From Rhodopirellula sp. (GTDB lineage: Bacteria; Planctomycetota; Planctomycetia; Pirellulales; Pirellulaceae), in assembly GCA_002714565.1 (NCBI GenBank), contig PAXU01000021.1, positions 19,409 through 29,117 of the forward strand: a DNA stretch of 9,709 nt, given 5' to 3'. Of this stretch, positions 1 to 7,503 are shown one piece after another. The position numbers were made by a program, and so were the translations under genes. Position 1 is the first letter of the stretch. Every line of letters starts with the position of its first letter. The notes beneath the pieces were generated by a model. The model ran no database searches, was not told the DNA's origin, and worked only from the letters and a program-made list of their open reading frames with translations.

Positions 1-156
1 AAGCGCTGCAGAAGAGAAACTCGGGTAATAAATCGGCTTGTACTTCGATTGACCATTCAATGGCAATCCTGACTTGATCGATTCTCGTCACTATACAGCT
101 TGTCCACTGTTAGTAAGAATGGAAGTTTCCCGCGAAGCAATACACCCCTGTTACAG

Positions 157-161
157 TAAGG
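157..161 (+). promoter_or_regulatory. Possible ribosome binding site of yidC
   Basis: TAAGG lies 10 bases before the GTG at 172 and matches the first half of a consensus TAAGGAGG. The same bases include an in-frame TAA stop (157-159). GTG 172 is the only usable start between that stop and the hydrophobic N-terminus, so the start is well fixed. An ATG at 164 is in another frame and closes after 13 codons. Confidence 0.4.
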
Positions 162-171
162 CAATGTCCAC

Positions 172-2493
172 GTGGAAGTCAGACGCATCATTCTGTTTGT
201 CGTGATTTCATTCATGATTCTCGTCGTGTGGACGAAGTTGTTCCCACCGCCGGTAAGAGAGCAGCAGCAAAACCAAGCACAGCTGGAATCCATTGATGAT
301 CAGGTAAACGCTGAACAGACGGACACACAACCTGAAGATTCAGGAACGTCCAGCGTTGAGCTTGAAAAAGTCGCGGGTCAATACGTTGTGCTTGGTACGC
401 ATGATCCAAACGCATCGACAAACCTGGTTGTTTACCTGACCAATCGGGGTGGATCCATTGATCGTGTTGAACTGACCGAGAGAAATGAAGATGGGTCATT
501 TCGGTTTGGCGTGCTTGAGCATAAGTACGGGTATCTTGGCTACCTTGCACCGATTGAATCTGACGACGGTGTCAAAGTCCAGGCCGTTGCACCAGGAACT
601 CCTGCGGCGCTTGCAGGGATGCAGGTTGGTGACATCATTACAAAGCTAGGTGATGCTTCAATTACCGATATCGAGTCCTTCCAAAGTGCGTTAGAGGATA
701 CGGTACCCGAGTCGAGTATCAATATCGAAGTCACACGAACAACGGGTGATGAATCATCACAGCAGACACTGACGGCTGAGTTGACCGGCAGGCCACTGGA
801 AGTAATTGATCCGGATCCGGATGATATGAAGTCGCGTCCGAGCCAGAACTCAATGCTTTTCTCAATAATCCAATTGGGCAAGGAAGGGTATTTACCCAAT
901 CGGACGGAACTTGGATCTCTACCGTCCATGCGTGAAGGTAACTGGAACGTGAAAGAAGTAGATGATCAGTCTGTTACCTTTAGCTTTGCGTTGCCTGCCG
1001 CTGCTCACGATGATCTGGTTACGGACCTCGAAGTACTAAAGACGTTCACGTTACCGAAGACTTCCGTTGATGGCAGCGACGGTCGTGCTACTACAAACTA
1101 CCATCTGGGCGTTGCCGTTCAGATTAATAACATCAGTGAAGAGGCCAGCCAGTTTCTCAAGTATCGTCTGGACGGTCCAAATAATCTGACGACAGAAGGT
1201 TGGTGGTACAGCAGTACGAAGACGCGCGACGTGTATTGGTCTGTTGAAGGCAAATTTGATTATCGCTCGGCGCCGGAAATTCACGGAGATGCTGCCGATA
1301 CCAGTTCGCCGTATTTCTTCAGCGTGTTGGACAAAGAATTGGAAGGGATTCAACGTGTTCGGTTCATGTCCGTGGACTCTCAGTATTTCGCATCAGCCCT
1401 GATTGCAGGAAAGCCAGGTGAGGTCGGCAGATTTGTCGAAGTGTCCGAGGCGGCAACGATTCCCGCCGAACAGATAAATACGCTTGCCAAGGGCGATGTC
1501 AAAACACTCAATACAACCTTCTTCACCGAGTCGCCTCTGATCGAGATTAAGCCGCGTGAAGCGGAGCGGGTCGAATACACGCTGTTTGTGGGGCCGAAGA
1601 GTCAGGATGTTTTGGAAGCGTACGCGATCGATCGCGTACTCGATTACGGTTGGTTTGGCTGGATTGCACGTCCGTTGTCCGGGCTATTGCGAATCTTTTT
1701 CGGTGTGGTTGGAAACTACGGCGTTGCCATCCTGTTCCTTACGATTCTGGTGCGTGTTGCAATGCTGCCGGTCAGTCGCAAGGCAACCAAGAGCGCTCAG
1801 ATGATGCAGATTATCAGCCCCGAGCTAAACAAGATCGCCAAGCAGTACAAAGAGGATCCCAAGAAACGGATGGCAGCTCAACAAGCTCTGTTTCGGAAGT
1901 ATAACTACAACCCGTTTGGCAGCTGCCTACTCATGTTTTTGCAACTTCCAATTTTTATTGGGCTCTACCGGTCGATCCAGCTTGATGTCGACCTGAGGCA
2001 ACGTGCACTGCTCGGATCGACCAAATGGTGTTCCAACCTGTCAGGTCCCGACATGTTCATGAGTTGGGAGGGCAGTTGGGTGCCGATGAGTGCGAGAGGT
2101 GGATTCCTCGGACCATATTTCAATCTGTTGCCTATCATCGTCATCGTGCTCTTTATTGTTCAGCAGAAATTATTCACTCCGCCAGCTCAAAATCCTGAGC
2201 AACGCATGCAACAGCGAATTATGAAATTCATGTTTATATTCATGGGCTTCCTGTTCTATCGAGTTCCCAGCGGTTTGTGCATTTACTTCATTGCATCGAG
2301 TACCTGGAGTATTGCAGAGCGGAAACTCATACCGAAGCCCGAGCCACCAAAGGACTTTAAGTCAATCGGGGATGGTGATGGCGACGGCGGTGATGATTTA
2401 AGCAGTTTAACTGATGCTGAACGCCGCGACCGCAGACTGCAGATGATGCAGGAAAATCAACGCAAGAGTAAACCTCAGCGTCGCCGCATGTGA
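172..2493 (+). CDS. yidC: Membrane protein insertase YidC with an inserted PDZ domain
   Basis: YidC/Oxa1-family insertase. It places proteins in the cytoplasmic membrane alone or with SecYEG. The 773-residue product starts with a signal-anchor helix (about residues 5-22, then LFPPP). A low-complexity Gln/Glu/Asp-rich stretch and a large periplasmic domain (about 60-495) follow. Inside this domain residues about 115-205 form a clear PDZ domain: a YLGYL carboxylate-binding loop, APGTPAALAGMQVGDIITKL, and a helix from ITDIESF. The conserved insertase core runs from about 497 to 720, with VGNYGVAILFLTILVRVAML holding the family's intramembrane arginine (Arg528). A cytoplasmic helical hairpin (about 537-580, PELNKIAKQYKEDPKKR) and later membrane helices at about 583-600, 650-665 and 685-710 follow. 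The tail after 717 is acidic (DGDGDGGDD) and ends in basic KSKPQRRRM. The start is GTG. The length exceeds the roughly 550 residues of enterobacterial YidC, largely because of the PDZ insert and tail. mnmE follows after 34 bases, so co-transcription is likely. Confidence 0.97.
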   Translation: MEVRRIILFVVISFMILVVWTKLFPPPVREQQQNQAQLESIDDQVNAEQTDTQPEDSGTSSVELEKVAGQYVVLGTHDPNASTNLVVYLTNRGGSIDRVELTERNEDGSFRFGVLEHKYGYLGYLAPIESDDGVKVQAVAPGTPAALAGMQVGDIITKLGDASITDIESFQSALEDTVPESSINIEVTRTTGDESSQQTLTAELTGRPLEVIDPDPDDMKSRPSQNSMLFSIIQLGKEGYLPNRTELGSLPSMREGNWNVKEVDDQSVTFSFALPAAAHDDLVTDLEVLKTFTLPKTSVDGSDGRATTNYHLGVAVQINNISEEASQFLKYRLDGPNNLTTEGWWYSSTKTRDVYWSVEGKFDYRSAPEIHGDAADTSSPYFFSVLDKELEGIQRVRFMSVDSQYFASALIAGKPGEVGRFVEVSEAATIPAEQINTLAKGDVKTLNTTFFTESPLIEIKPREAERVEYTLFVGPKSQDVLEAYAIDRVLDYGWFGWIARPLSGLLRIFFGVVGNYGVAILFLTILVRVAMLPVSRKATKSAQMMQIISPELNKIAKQYKEDPKKRMAAQQALFRKYNYNPFGSCLLMFLQLPIFIGLYRSIQLDVDLRQRALLGSTKWCSNLSGPDMFMSWEGSWVPMSARGGFLGPYFNLLPIIVIVLFIVQQKLFTPPAQNPEQRMQQRIMKFMFIFMGFLFYRVPSGLCIYFIASSTWSIAERKLIPKPEPPKDFKSIGDGDGDGGDDLSSLTDAERRDRRLQMMQENQRKSKPQRRRM

Positions 2494-2515
2494 TCCTGAG
2501 TGTTCATGTTCAGTA

Positions 2516-2520
2516 CGGAG
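2516..2520 (+). promoter_or_regulatory. Ribosome binding site of mnmE
   Basis: CGGAG lies 7 bases before the GTG start at 2528, inside the 34-base gap after yidC. It is one of the better Shine-Dalgarno-like sequences in the window and supports the GTG. No other ATG, GTG or TTG is in frame in the gap. Confidence 0.5.
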
Positions 2521-2527
2521 TATTTTC

Positions 2528-3892
2528 GTGGTTTACGTCGACGACGATACCATTTGTGCCATAGCGAGTGCTCCTGGTATTGCAGCACGTGGCATCATTC
2601 GGCTTAGCGGACCGGAATCTCTCTCAAGTCTTGCCGCTATCTGTAGGCCTTTTGAGATCCCGAGCCAATCCTGCGTCGTGTCAATTGAAATCGCCTTGGA
2701 AGGAAATCGCTCGATTCAAGCGGATGCCTATATTTGGCCGAGCACGCGCAGTTACACAAAGCAGCCGTCCGTTGAAATCCATATGAATGGTTCACGGCCG
2801 CTGCTTGACGATGTGCTTGGCCGACTTTGTGAACACAATGCTCGCATCGCGCAATCGGGGGAATTCACTATGCGTGCATTTCTTGCCGGCAGAATTGATT
2901 TGCCTCAGGCTGAGGCAGTGCTGGGTGTTATCGATGCGGATAATGACAAACAACTGAAAAATGCACTTAGCCAACTTGCCGGTGGTTTGTCGTCAACACT
3001 CAACGTTTTGAGAGATGAATTGATTCATTTGCTTGCGCATTTGGAAGCCGGGCTGGATTTTGTGGAAGAAGACATTGAGTTCATTTCCTCGGATGAATTA
3101 CAGAATCGGCTTAATGGTATCGCAAGACAGTTGTCAGAGACGCTCGGGCAAATGCAAAGCCGTACGACTCAAACCGAAGCGTATCAGATTGTACTAACCG
3201 GTTTACCCAATGCAGGTAAAAGTAGTCTCATGAACGCTATTGCCGGTGATGATATTGCAATCGTCTCAGAAGAAGCTGGGACGACTCGCGACTATATCAA
3301 GAAGGCCGTCAATATCGCTGGATTTCCATGTGAATTGGTCGATACGGCAGGTGTCGAATCCATTCCGGCTGATGGGACGCCATCAGTCGTTAGAAATAGC
3401 GCTCAGTTGCATACGGCAAAGCAAACAAGCGGTGCTCATCTGATTCTAGCTTGTAGGGACTTAAGCTCTATGGATTCGGGTTTGAGTGCTCTGGATGTGT
3501 CCGATACGCCATGTATTCCAAGCATTTCAGTTGGTACCAAGAGTGATCTTGTGACCACCCCAAGCGAGACGATTGTGGGTATCGATGTAATTACAAGTAG
3601 CGTTTCCGGTGAAGGCAATGAAGCACTGCTTGCATTGGTTGCAGAGCGTCTTGAGGAATACTCACATCAAGGTGAATTTCTGTTTAGCACATCATCTCGC
3701 TGCAGAGACTGTCTGGCTCAGGCAGTGGAATCTATCGAGCAGGCATTGTCCGTCGCACAGAACAATCTCGGCGAAGAGTTAGTGGCAGCTGACCTGCGTC
3801 TTGCCCTTGACCAATTGGGCCAAATCATTGGCGTCGTCTATACCGATGACATCCTTGACCAGATTTTTGGCCAGTTCTGTATTGGAAAGTGA
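2528..3892 (+). CDS. mnmE: tRNA uridine-5-carboxymethylaminomethyl(34) synthesis GTPase MnmE
   Basis: MnmE (TrmE) works with MnmG to add the 5-carboxymethylaminomethyl group to U34 of certain tRNAs, using a folate one-carbon donor and GTP hydrolysis. At 454 residues it matches the family length. The N-terminal folate-binding/dimerisation domain (about 1-120) begins DTICAIASAPGIAARGIIRL and ends in the conserved block GEFTMRAFLAGRIDLPQAEA (111-130). A helical domain follows, interrupted by the G domain (about 218-375). The G domain has G1 GLPNAGKS (225-232, with the P-loop Asn228 used for K+ binding), G2 TTRD (252-255), G3 DTAG (272-275) and G4 TKSD (337-340, Thr in place of the usual Asn). 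The C-terminus is the hallmark FCIGK with catalytic Cys451. The switch II region after DTAG is unusual: no glutamate appears where the catalytic Glu282 of E. coli MnmE should be (see findings). The start is GTG, with a CGGAG ribosome site upstream. It probably shares a transcript with yidC. Its stop lies 8 bases from the stop of the convergent truB. Confidence 0.97.
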   Translation: MVYVDDDTICAIASAPGIAARGIIRLSGPESLSSLAAICRPFEIPSQSCVVSIEIALEGNRSIQADAYIWPSTRSYTKQPSVEIHMNGSRPLLDDVLGRLCEHNARIAQSGEFTMRAFLAGRIDLPQAEAVLGVIDADNDKQLKNALSQLAGGLSSTLNVLRDELIHLLAHLEAGLDFVEEDIEFISSDELQNRLNGIARQLSETLGQMQSRTTQTEAYQIVLTGLPNAGKSSLMNAIAGDDIAIVSEEAGTTRDYIKKAVNIAGFPCELVDTAGVESIPADGTPSVVRNSAQLHTAKQTSGAHLILACRDLSSMDSGLSALDVSDTPCIPSISVGTKSDLVTTPSETIVGIDVITSSVSGEGNEALLALVAERLEEYSHQGEFLFSTSSRCRDCLAQAVESIEQALSVAQNNLGEELVAADLRLALDQLGQIIGVVYTDDILDQIFGQFCIGK

Positions 3893-3900
3893 GTCTGGGG

Positions 3901-4785
3901 TTACACGTCAGGTCTTAACACAACTTTGGGTCTCAATTGACCGTCATCTGTGCGTTTAAGTATGGCAATTGGATTACCTGATTCATCCGTGCATCCGAGC
4001 CAGGTTTGTTCGCCACCGTTTGGATCATCGATGAATCGGCCGTTGCAGATCATTTTGACAAGTTCCGAATTGAGCTTGATAACGGGCGCATCGGAAATAG
4101 CCATAAACGGCGAGAGTAATTTTTGTTCAAGGGAATTCGCGTCGAGTTTCTTGAGCTCTTCAACAGATATCGAATCAGAGATTCCAAATGGCCCGATCGA
4201 CGATCGTGTTAGGTCAGTCATGATTGCCTGTGAGCCGAGGTTCCGCGCCAGATCTCTACCGACGGAGCGTACGTAAGTACCTGTGCTACAGGTCATCTCC
4301 AGATCGAATTCAGGATCGCTGTACCGACTCACTTCAAGATTGTGAATCGTAACTTGTCGAGGTGGAATATCTACGGCCTCGCCGCGGCGCGCGAGCTTAT
4401 AGGCGCGTTTGCCATTGATCTTCACAGCGGAAAACCGTGGTGGTACTTGCTGAATTTCACCAATAAATGCGCTACATGCATCTTGCAGGTCGCCAAGTGT
4501 AATTTCTGGCGCGTCTTCGATTTGGACTACTTCACCCTCAGAATCATCCGTATTGCTCTGGTAACCAATTCTAAACGTACCGCTGTATGACTTTGGGTAG
4601 TGATGTACAAAGTCTGCGAGACGTGTAGCTTTTCCAATTAAGACTATCAACACACCCTGGGCTATGGGGTCGAGTGTTCCAGCGTGGCCAACCTTAATCT
4701 TGCGTCCGGTGCAGCGTACAACGGCATTAACTGCGTCTCGCGACGACATACCAGGTGGTTTGTTTAAATTGAGGATTCCGAGCAT
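3901..4785 (-). CDS. truB: tRNA pseudouridine(55) synthase TruB
   Basis: TruB converts U55 of the tRNA T-loop to pseudouridine. From the chosen start the protein has 294 residues, normal for the family. It opens with MLGILNLNKPPGMSSRDAVN, the standard TruB N-terminus. The catalytic motif GHAGTLDPIAQGVL spans 33-46 with nucleophile Asp39. Other family blocks are KSYSGTFRIG (65-74), YKLARRGE (129-136) and STGTYVRSVGRDLA (167-180, with the conserved Arg173). A small PUA-like C-terminal domain spans about 230-294. The frame stays open upstream to 4950 and could encode 349 residues, but the extra 55 residues resemble no TruB and cover the divergent promoter region, so ATG 4785 is preferred. No good Shine-Dalgarno sequence precedes it. 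The gene is convergent with mnmE (8 bases between stops) and divergent from hemB, so it probably has its own promoter. Confidence 0.95.
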   Translation of the reverse strand: MLGILNLNKPPGMSSRDAVNAVVRCTGRKIKVGHAGTLDPIAQGVLIVLIGKATRLADFVHHYPKSYSGTFRIGYQSNTDDSEGEVVQIEDAPEITLGDLQDACSAFIGEIQQVPPRFSAVKINGKRAYKLARRGEAVDIPPRQVTIHNLEVSRYSDPEFDLEMTCSTGTYVRSVGRDLARNLGSQAIMTDLTRSSIGPFGISDSISVEELKKLDANSLEQKLLSPFMAISDAPVIKLNSELVKMICNGRFIDDPNGGEQTWLGCTDESGNPIAILKRTDDGQLRPKVVLRPDV

Positions 4786-4846
4786 GCGGGTTAGCAATGA
4801 AGTAACAGGTGGTATCAGAAAAATCGAACGTAAAAAGGTACTCTCT

Positions 4847-4863
4847 CTTTGCCAATTGCAAAG
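4847..4863. promoter_or_regulatory. Dyad in the divergent truB-hemB promoter region
   Basis: CTTTGC and GCAAAG form a perfect 6+6 inverted repeat around CAATT, in the 187-base gap between the divergent truB and hemB starts. It directly adjoins the AT-rich element at 4864-4870. The position suits an operator for a dimeric regulator acting on one or both genes, but no regulator is identified and a 6+6 dyad can arise by chance. Confidence 0.3.
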
Positions 4864-4870
4864 CATAATA
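4864..4870. promoter_or_regulatory. Possible shared -10 element for hemB and truB
   Basis: CATAATA reads as CATAAT on the plus strand (towards hemB) and as TATTAT on the minus strand (towards truB). Each matches TATAAT at five of six positions. Neither direction has a good TTGACA-like -35 at 16-18 bases, so this is a weak assignment based on the -10 and on location between divergent genes. Confidence 0.25.
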
Positions 4871-4972
4871 CACTTAGACGCACGTTTAATGAATGAGCGA
4901 AATAAATCCAAAGTGTAGATCATCATTCCCTCAACAGATGAGCATTGCATCGATTAGTTCGGGAAAACAAGC

Positions 4973-5971
4973 ATGAGTGAATTTCCAATCCAGAGAATGC
5001 GCCGTTTACGTATGAATCCGGCGGTACGTCGATTGGTGCAGCAGACACATTTGCGGCCGTCCAATTTCATCATGCCGTTGTTTGTCAGAAGTGGTGAAGG
5101 AATCAGGCAACCCATATCCTCCATGCCTGGCCAATTTCAGCTCTCTGTTGACCAACTGCTTCAGGAAACACAAAAAGCAGATTCACTTGGTGTCGGTGGT
5201 GTGATCCTCTTTGGAATACCGAATTCGAAGGATCCGGAAGGAGCAGTAGCTTCCCATGACAACGGAATCGTTCAGGAAGCGATCCGGGCTATTAAGTCTG
5301 ATACCCCGAATTTGCTGGTAATCACCGACTTGTGCTTTTGCGAATACACCGACCACGGCCATTGTGGCATTCTGACTGAATCAAATGGTCAAGTGACCGT
5401 TGATAATGATCTGACGTTACCGGGCCTCGGGGCTCAGGCTGTGAGCCATGTTCAGGCCGGTGCTGACCTCATAGCGCCAAGTGGCATGATGGATGGAATG
5501 GTTGGTGCCATTCGATCAGCGCTTGATGGTGGTGGTTTTCAGGACACTCCGATCATGAGTTATGCCGCGAAGTACTCAAGTGCCTACTACGGACCGTTTC
5601 GCGACGCTGCGGAGAGTGCACCTCATTCAGGTGATCGCAAGACATATCAAATGGACCCGGCTTCAGCCGCTGCTCAGGCGTTGCGAGAAGTGGAGCTGGA
5701 TCTGCAGGAAGGTGCCGACATGATCATGGTTAAGCCGGCACTGGCATATTTGGATATTATCACTCGGGTTAACCAGACTTTTCCCGGCGTTCCATTGGCC
5801 GCCTACAATGTCTCCGGTGAATACAGCATGATTAAAGCCGCAGCAGCATCGGGTTGGCTCGATGAGCAACAAGTCGTAATGGAGACCATGACCGCGATCC
5901 GTCGTGCCGGCGCGGAAATTATTCTTACCTATTGGGCCATGGAACTCGCCGAACAACTTTCAAGCTGTTAA
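4973..5971 (+). CDS. hemB: Delta-aminolevulinic acid dehydratase (porphobilinogen synthase)
   Basis: HemB condenses two molecules of 5-aminolevulinate into porphobilinogen in the cytoplasm, the first common step of tetrapyrrole synthesis. The 332-residue protein has the family's usual length and TIM-barrel fold. The N-terminal arm contains RMRRLRMNPAVRRLV. Three cysteines in DLCFCEYTDHGHCG (Cys121, Cys123, Cys131) form the catalytic zinc site, so this is the Zn-dependent class and not the Asp-rich Mg class. The two Schiff-base lysines are Lys200 in SYAAKYSSAYYGPFR and Lys254 in MIMVKPALAYLDI. The substrate-binding loop GDRKTYQMDPA spans 220-230. The ATG start gives the normal N-terminus, and GGGA at 4961-4964 region is a weak ribosome site. 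It is followed after 97 bases by hemL, which makes its substrate, so the pair is functionally linked. Confidence 0.97.
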   Translation: MSEFPIQRMRRLRMNPAVRRLVQQTHLRPSNFIMPLFVRSGEGIRQPISSMPGQFQLSVDQLLQETQKADSLGVGGVILFGIPNSKDPEGAVASHDNGIVQEAIRAIKSDTPNLLVITDLCFCEYTDHGHCGILTESNGQVTVDNDLTLPGLGAQAVSHVQAGADLIAPSGMMDGMVGAIRSALDGGGFQDTPIMSYAAKYSSAYYGPFRDAAESAPHSGDRKTYQMDPASAAAQALREVELDLQEGADMIMVKPALAYLDIITRVNQTFPGVPLAAYNVSGEYSMIKAAAASGWLDEQQVVMETMTAIRRAGAEIILTYWAMELAEQLSSC

Positions 5972-5996
5972 TCCACGCTCGTTTTAATTGGATATC

Positions 5997-6012
5997 TGGT
6001 CATCTATGACCA
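5997..6012. repeat. Perfect hairpin between hemB and hemL
   Basis: TGGTCA and TGACCA pair around TCTA (the dyad can be drawn as 7+7). It lies 25 bases past the hemB stop and 57 bases before the hemL start. No run of T follows, so it is not a standard intrinsic terminator. It could be an operator, an mRNA processing or stability stem, or chance. Confidence 0.4.
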
Positions 6013-6068
6013 ACTGTGGAATAACTACTTAATCAATACACATCATTTCTTCTTCCAAGTGAAACGAT

Positions 6069-7352
6069 ATGGATTTTTCTCAAAGCAAGTCAATATTTGA
6101 AACCGCTCAATCCCTAATGCCAGGTGGCGTGAATAGTCCGGCGAGAGCGTTTGGTAGCGTGGGTGGCACACCGCTGATCATGGAACGTGGCGAGGGTGCA
6201 TATCTCTATGACGTCGACGGAAATAAGCTCATCGACTACATCGGTTCATGGGGACCGATGATTCTCGGCCATAAGCATCCAGGTGTACTCGAAGCACTGC
6301 GCGTGGCGATGGAAAACGGCACTAGTTTTGGTGCACCGACGGCCGCAGAAAACGAATTGGCTCAGTTGATCATTGACTTGGTTCCATCAGTGGAAAAAGT
6401 AAGGCTGGTGAATTCCGGAACCGAAGCAACGATGAGTGCAATACGATTAGCCCGTGGCTTCACCGGACGCGACGTAGTCGTGAAATTCTCAGGGAATTAC
6501 CACGGACACGTTGATAGTTTGCTTGTTGCTGCAGGTTCATCCGCTGCAACATTGGGTGTCCCAAATTCGCCGGGTGTCACAGCGGGTACGAGCAAAGATA
6601 CACTCATCCTGAATTACAACGATGTTGACGGATTGGTCGCAGCATTTAATGAGCATGGCTCGAGAATTGCCGCCGTTATTATGGAGCCGGTCGTGGGAAA
6701 CATGGGATGCGTTCCTGCAGATGCCGACTTCATGCAAGCCGTGAGAGATGTGACGTCACAGCATGGAAGCCTGATGATCCTCGATGAAGTGATGACCGGA
6801 TTTCGGGTCAGCATTGGTGGTGCTCAGCAAATCTATGGTGTTTCCCCTGACATTACGACTATGGGCAAGATAGTTGGTGGCGGATTGCCCATCGGTGCTT
6901 ACGCAGGTCGAGCCGACATAATGGATCATGTACTACCTGCTGGTCAGGTATTTCAGGCGGGCACACTTAGCGGAAATCCAATTGCTACCGCTGCGGGTAT
7001 TGCGACCTTAAAGGCACTTCGCGATGAATCACCCTACGAAAAGATCGACCAGCTTGCGTCGCGTTTAGGTGACGGGCTGGCCGCTGCAGCAGAGTCAGCT
7101 GGTGTCGAGCACTGTGTACAACGCGTCGGTAGCATGCTCACACTGTTCTTCCATTTCGGTCCGGTGAAGTCCTGGGATCAAGCCGCAGAATGTGATACCA
7201 AGCGATTCTCAAGCTACTTTTGGGGAATGATCGAAAACGGAGTCTATATGCCGTGCAGCCAGTATGAAGCACTCTTTGTTTCAGCCGCACATACACAGCA
7301 AGATATAGATCACACGATTCAGGCAGCTGAGAAGGTAATTGCCGCGCTATAG
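6069..7352 (+). CDS. hemL: Glutamate-1-semialdehyde 2,1-aminomutase
   Basis: HemL is a class III PLP-dependent aminotransferase-fold enzyme. It isomerises glutamate-1-semialdehyde to 5-aminolevulinate, the last step of the C5 route, and so supplies HemB. The 427-residue length is normal. The N-terminus MDFSQSKSIFETAQSLMPGG, then VNSPARAFG, is typical. Other family blocks are SWGPMILGHKHP (60-71), LVNSGTEATMSAIRLARG (113-130, PLP phosphate binding), FSGNYHGHVDSLL (140-152), LDEVMTGFR (238-246, Asp239 contacting the PLP ring) and TTMGKIVGGGLPIGAYAG (263-280) with Lys267 as the PLP Schiff-base lysine. FQAGTLSGNP (295-304) and the C-terminal GVYMPCSQYEALFVSAAHT are also typical. The ATG at 6069 fixes the expected N-terminus, with no strong ribosome site upstream. 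The gene probably depends on the hemB transcript or on a promoter in the 97-base gap. Presence of hemL implies heme precursor synthesis from glutamyl-tRNA, not by the glycine-dependent ALA synthase. Confidence 0.97.
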   Translation: MDFSQSKSIFETAQSLMPGGVNSPARAFGSVGGTPLIMERGEGAYLYDVDGNKLIDYIGSWGPMILGHKHPGVLEALRVAMENGTSFGAPTAAENELAQLIIDLVPSVEKVRLVNSGTEATMSAIRLARGFTGRDVVVKFSGNYHGHVDSLLVAAGSSAATLGVPNSPGVTAGTSKDTLILNYNDVDGLVAAFNEHGSRIAAVIMEPVVGNMGCVPADADFMQAVRDVTSQHGSLMILDEVMTGFRVSIGGAQQIYGVSPDITTMGKIVGGGLPIGAYAGRADIMDHVLPAGQVFQAGTLSGNPIATAAGIATLKALRDESPYEKIDQLASRLGDGLAAAAESAGVEHCVQRVGSMLTLFFHFGPVKSWDQAAECDTKRFSSYFWGMIENGVYMPCSQYEALFVSAAHTQQDIDHTIQAAEKVIAAL

Positions 7353-7415
7353 GATGCGGGAATAGTGTGACGGCTGTTTTCGGCCGGTTGTATCATTTGT
7401 GTCGATTACGCACGG

Positions 7416-7437
7416 ATCTCTCGCCAGCATGAGAGAT
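7416..7437. repeat. Inverted repeat downstream of hemL
   Basis: ATCTCTC and GAGAGAT form a perfect 7+7 stem with an 8-base loop (GCCAGCAT), extendable by one G-T pair. It starts 64 bases after the hemL stop, a plausible place for the end of that transcript, but no T tract follows on either strand. A mRNA-end stem or a protein-binding dyad are both possible. Confidence 0.35.
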
Positions 7438-7503
7438 TAATTGGCTAAATGTAAATGAATGGCGGATTCTCATCGATGATTAGGTCGAAGAATTGAGACG
7501 GAT

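Noticed and set aside
2..28. Possible C-terminal end of an upstream gene (SAAEEKLG then TAA)
   Set aside because: Only eight codons are visible. The other two plus-strand frames are also open to 74 and 77, so no frame can be chosen.
164..205. 13-codon ATG reading frame overlapping the yidC start
   Set aside because: Too short, no recognisable product and out of frame with yidC. The GTG at 172 gives the expected signal-anchor sequence.
4786..4950. N-terminal extension of truB by 55 residues to an upstream ATG
   Set aside because: The extra residues do not resemble any TruB, and the region is the divergent promoter gap. The normal family N-terminus starts at 4785.
7371..7386. CGGC/GCCG stem just after hemL as an intrinsic terminator
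   Set aside because: Only four pairs with an 8-base loop and no T tract after it.
7470..7479. 10-base palindrome TCATCGATGA
   Set aside because: Palindromes of this size are expected several times in 10 kb by chance, and nothing nearby supports a binding site.
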